From: Angelobacter sp036502105
Lineage (GTDB): Bacteria > Acidobacteriota > Terriglobia > Terriglobales > Acidobacteriaceae
Direction: 5' to 3'
Assembly: GCA_036502105.1 (NCBI GenBank)
Contig: DASXZE010000145.1
Coordinates: forward strand, 1 to 13,200
DNA: 13,200 nucleotides
In this document: positions 12,764 through 13,200 of the stretch, piece after piece
How the letters are laid out: every line of letters starts with the position of its first letter
Position numbering within the stretch: the stretch's first letter is position 1
Program-made: the position numbers and the translations under genes
Notes under the pieces: model-generated
Seen by the model: only the letters and a program-made list of their open reading frames with translations
Databases searched by the model: none
Told to the model about the DNA's origin: nothing

Positions 12764-13200
12764 TTACTCTGAGCGCAAGGTAGAAGCAGGATCGATTCTT
12801 GCAATACGGCGTGTGGGTAAAAATGCAGCAGGTGTGGCGGCAAGAAGGATAAGAGCCAGCACGGTGGCAAACGTTAGAGGATCGTAGATTTTCACGCCGT
12901 ACAGCTCACTTTTCATCACACGTAAAGTGAGCGCAGACAGAGCCAATCCGCCCGCCAGCCCAAACGCCACGGCAATGATGCCCGATTTTCCCACTTCCAA
13001 CATCGCCCGGCGCGTGCTTGATCCCAGGGCCATGCGGATTCCGATCTCACGCGTGCGTTGAACCACCATGTTGGAAACAAGGCCATGGATGCCAACCAGA
13101 GAAAGCATCAAGGCCAGCGCGGCCAGTATGCTCAACAATAACATTCTAAATCTCTGCTGCCGCAGAGCCAGAGTTTGAAGATCACCCAACGGATGGAAGC
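12764..13200 (-). CDS. ABC transporter permease, MacB/FtsX type, C-terminal fragment (5' end outside window)
   Basis: The frame is open to the right edge and ends at a TAA (12764-12766), so about 145 C-terminal residues of a larger - strand permease are seen. The tail contains three membrane helices, the block Q-R-T-R-E-I-G-I-R-M-A-L-G-S, the segment SELYGVKIYDPLTF, and the ending P-T-R-R-I-A-R-I-D-P-A-S-T-L-R. This is the FtsX/MacB extracellular-loop permease family in the form that is heavily duplicated in Acidobacteria (ADOP-type permeases). Such proteins work with an ATPase partner in mechanotransmission or efflux, and many lone acidobacterial copies have no known partner. The TTG near 13189 is not the start because family sequence continues upstream of it. 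The final LR(S/Y)E ending is typical. Confidence 0.88.
   Translation of the reverse strand, partial: FHPLGDLQTLALRQQRFRMLLLSILAALALMLSLVGIHGLVSNMVVQRTREIGIRMALGSSTRRAMLEVGKSGIIAVAFGLAGGLALSALTLRVMKSELYGVKIYDPLTFATVLALILLAATPAAFLPTRRIARIDPASTLRSE

Overview
The window reads as a chromosomal stretch of an Acidobacteriota genome (Terriglobia-like). This rests on a MacB/FtsX-type permease end of the kind multiplied in that phylum, a two-piece tmRNA-type gene environment with an ANSNQFAYAA tag, moderate GC and the style of the housekeeping genes. The assignment is from protein character only; no database was searched.

Layout, left to right. (1) 1-262: the 3' end of an acetamidase/formamidase-like gene on +, then a strong hairpin terminator shared with a convergent GNAT acetyltransferase on - (260-868). 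(2) 961-2194: a patatin-like phospholipase followed after 13 nt by an AAC(6')-type aminoglycoside acetyltransferase homologue. (3) 2265-5356: lutA, lutB and lutC for L-lactate oxidation to pyruvate; lutA is set apart from lutBC by 241 nt carrying a short GC-rich repeat, and lutC starts at a TTG inside lutB. (4) 5526-8797: a PAS plus degenerate GGDEF protein, motA, motB, and a lysine-rich histone-H1-like protein with an acidic tail, all on + with tight spacing through motB. (5) 8971-9192: a small unknown protein. (6) 9305-10245: about 0.9 kb bounded by two near-identical copies of the tmRNA 3' end, holding a membrane-anchored unknown protein and a truncated excisionase-like helix-turn-helix fragment. 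I read this as the remnant of an integrative element that used ssrA as its attachment site. (7) 10223-10593: ssrA (tmRNA) on -. (8) 10827-12656: a membrane hybrid histidine kinase on -. (9) 12764-13200: the C-terminal end of an ABC-type (MacB/FtsX) permease on -, cut by the window edge.

How the parts relate. lutABC form one catabolic complex. The PAS/pseudo-GGDEF gene is 2 nt upstream of motA, so it probably belongs to the flagellar stator operon. Its GGDEF signature is replaced by HEDRF, while the RxxD inhibitory-site motif is kept five residues upstream, which suggests a c-di-GMP sensor rather than a cyclase. The two most notable signals are this putative stator-linked c-di-GMP receptor and the previously unmarked att-flanked remnant at ssrA. 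No CRISPR array, rRNA, tRNA or intact insertion sequence was seen.
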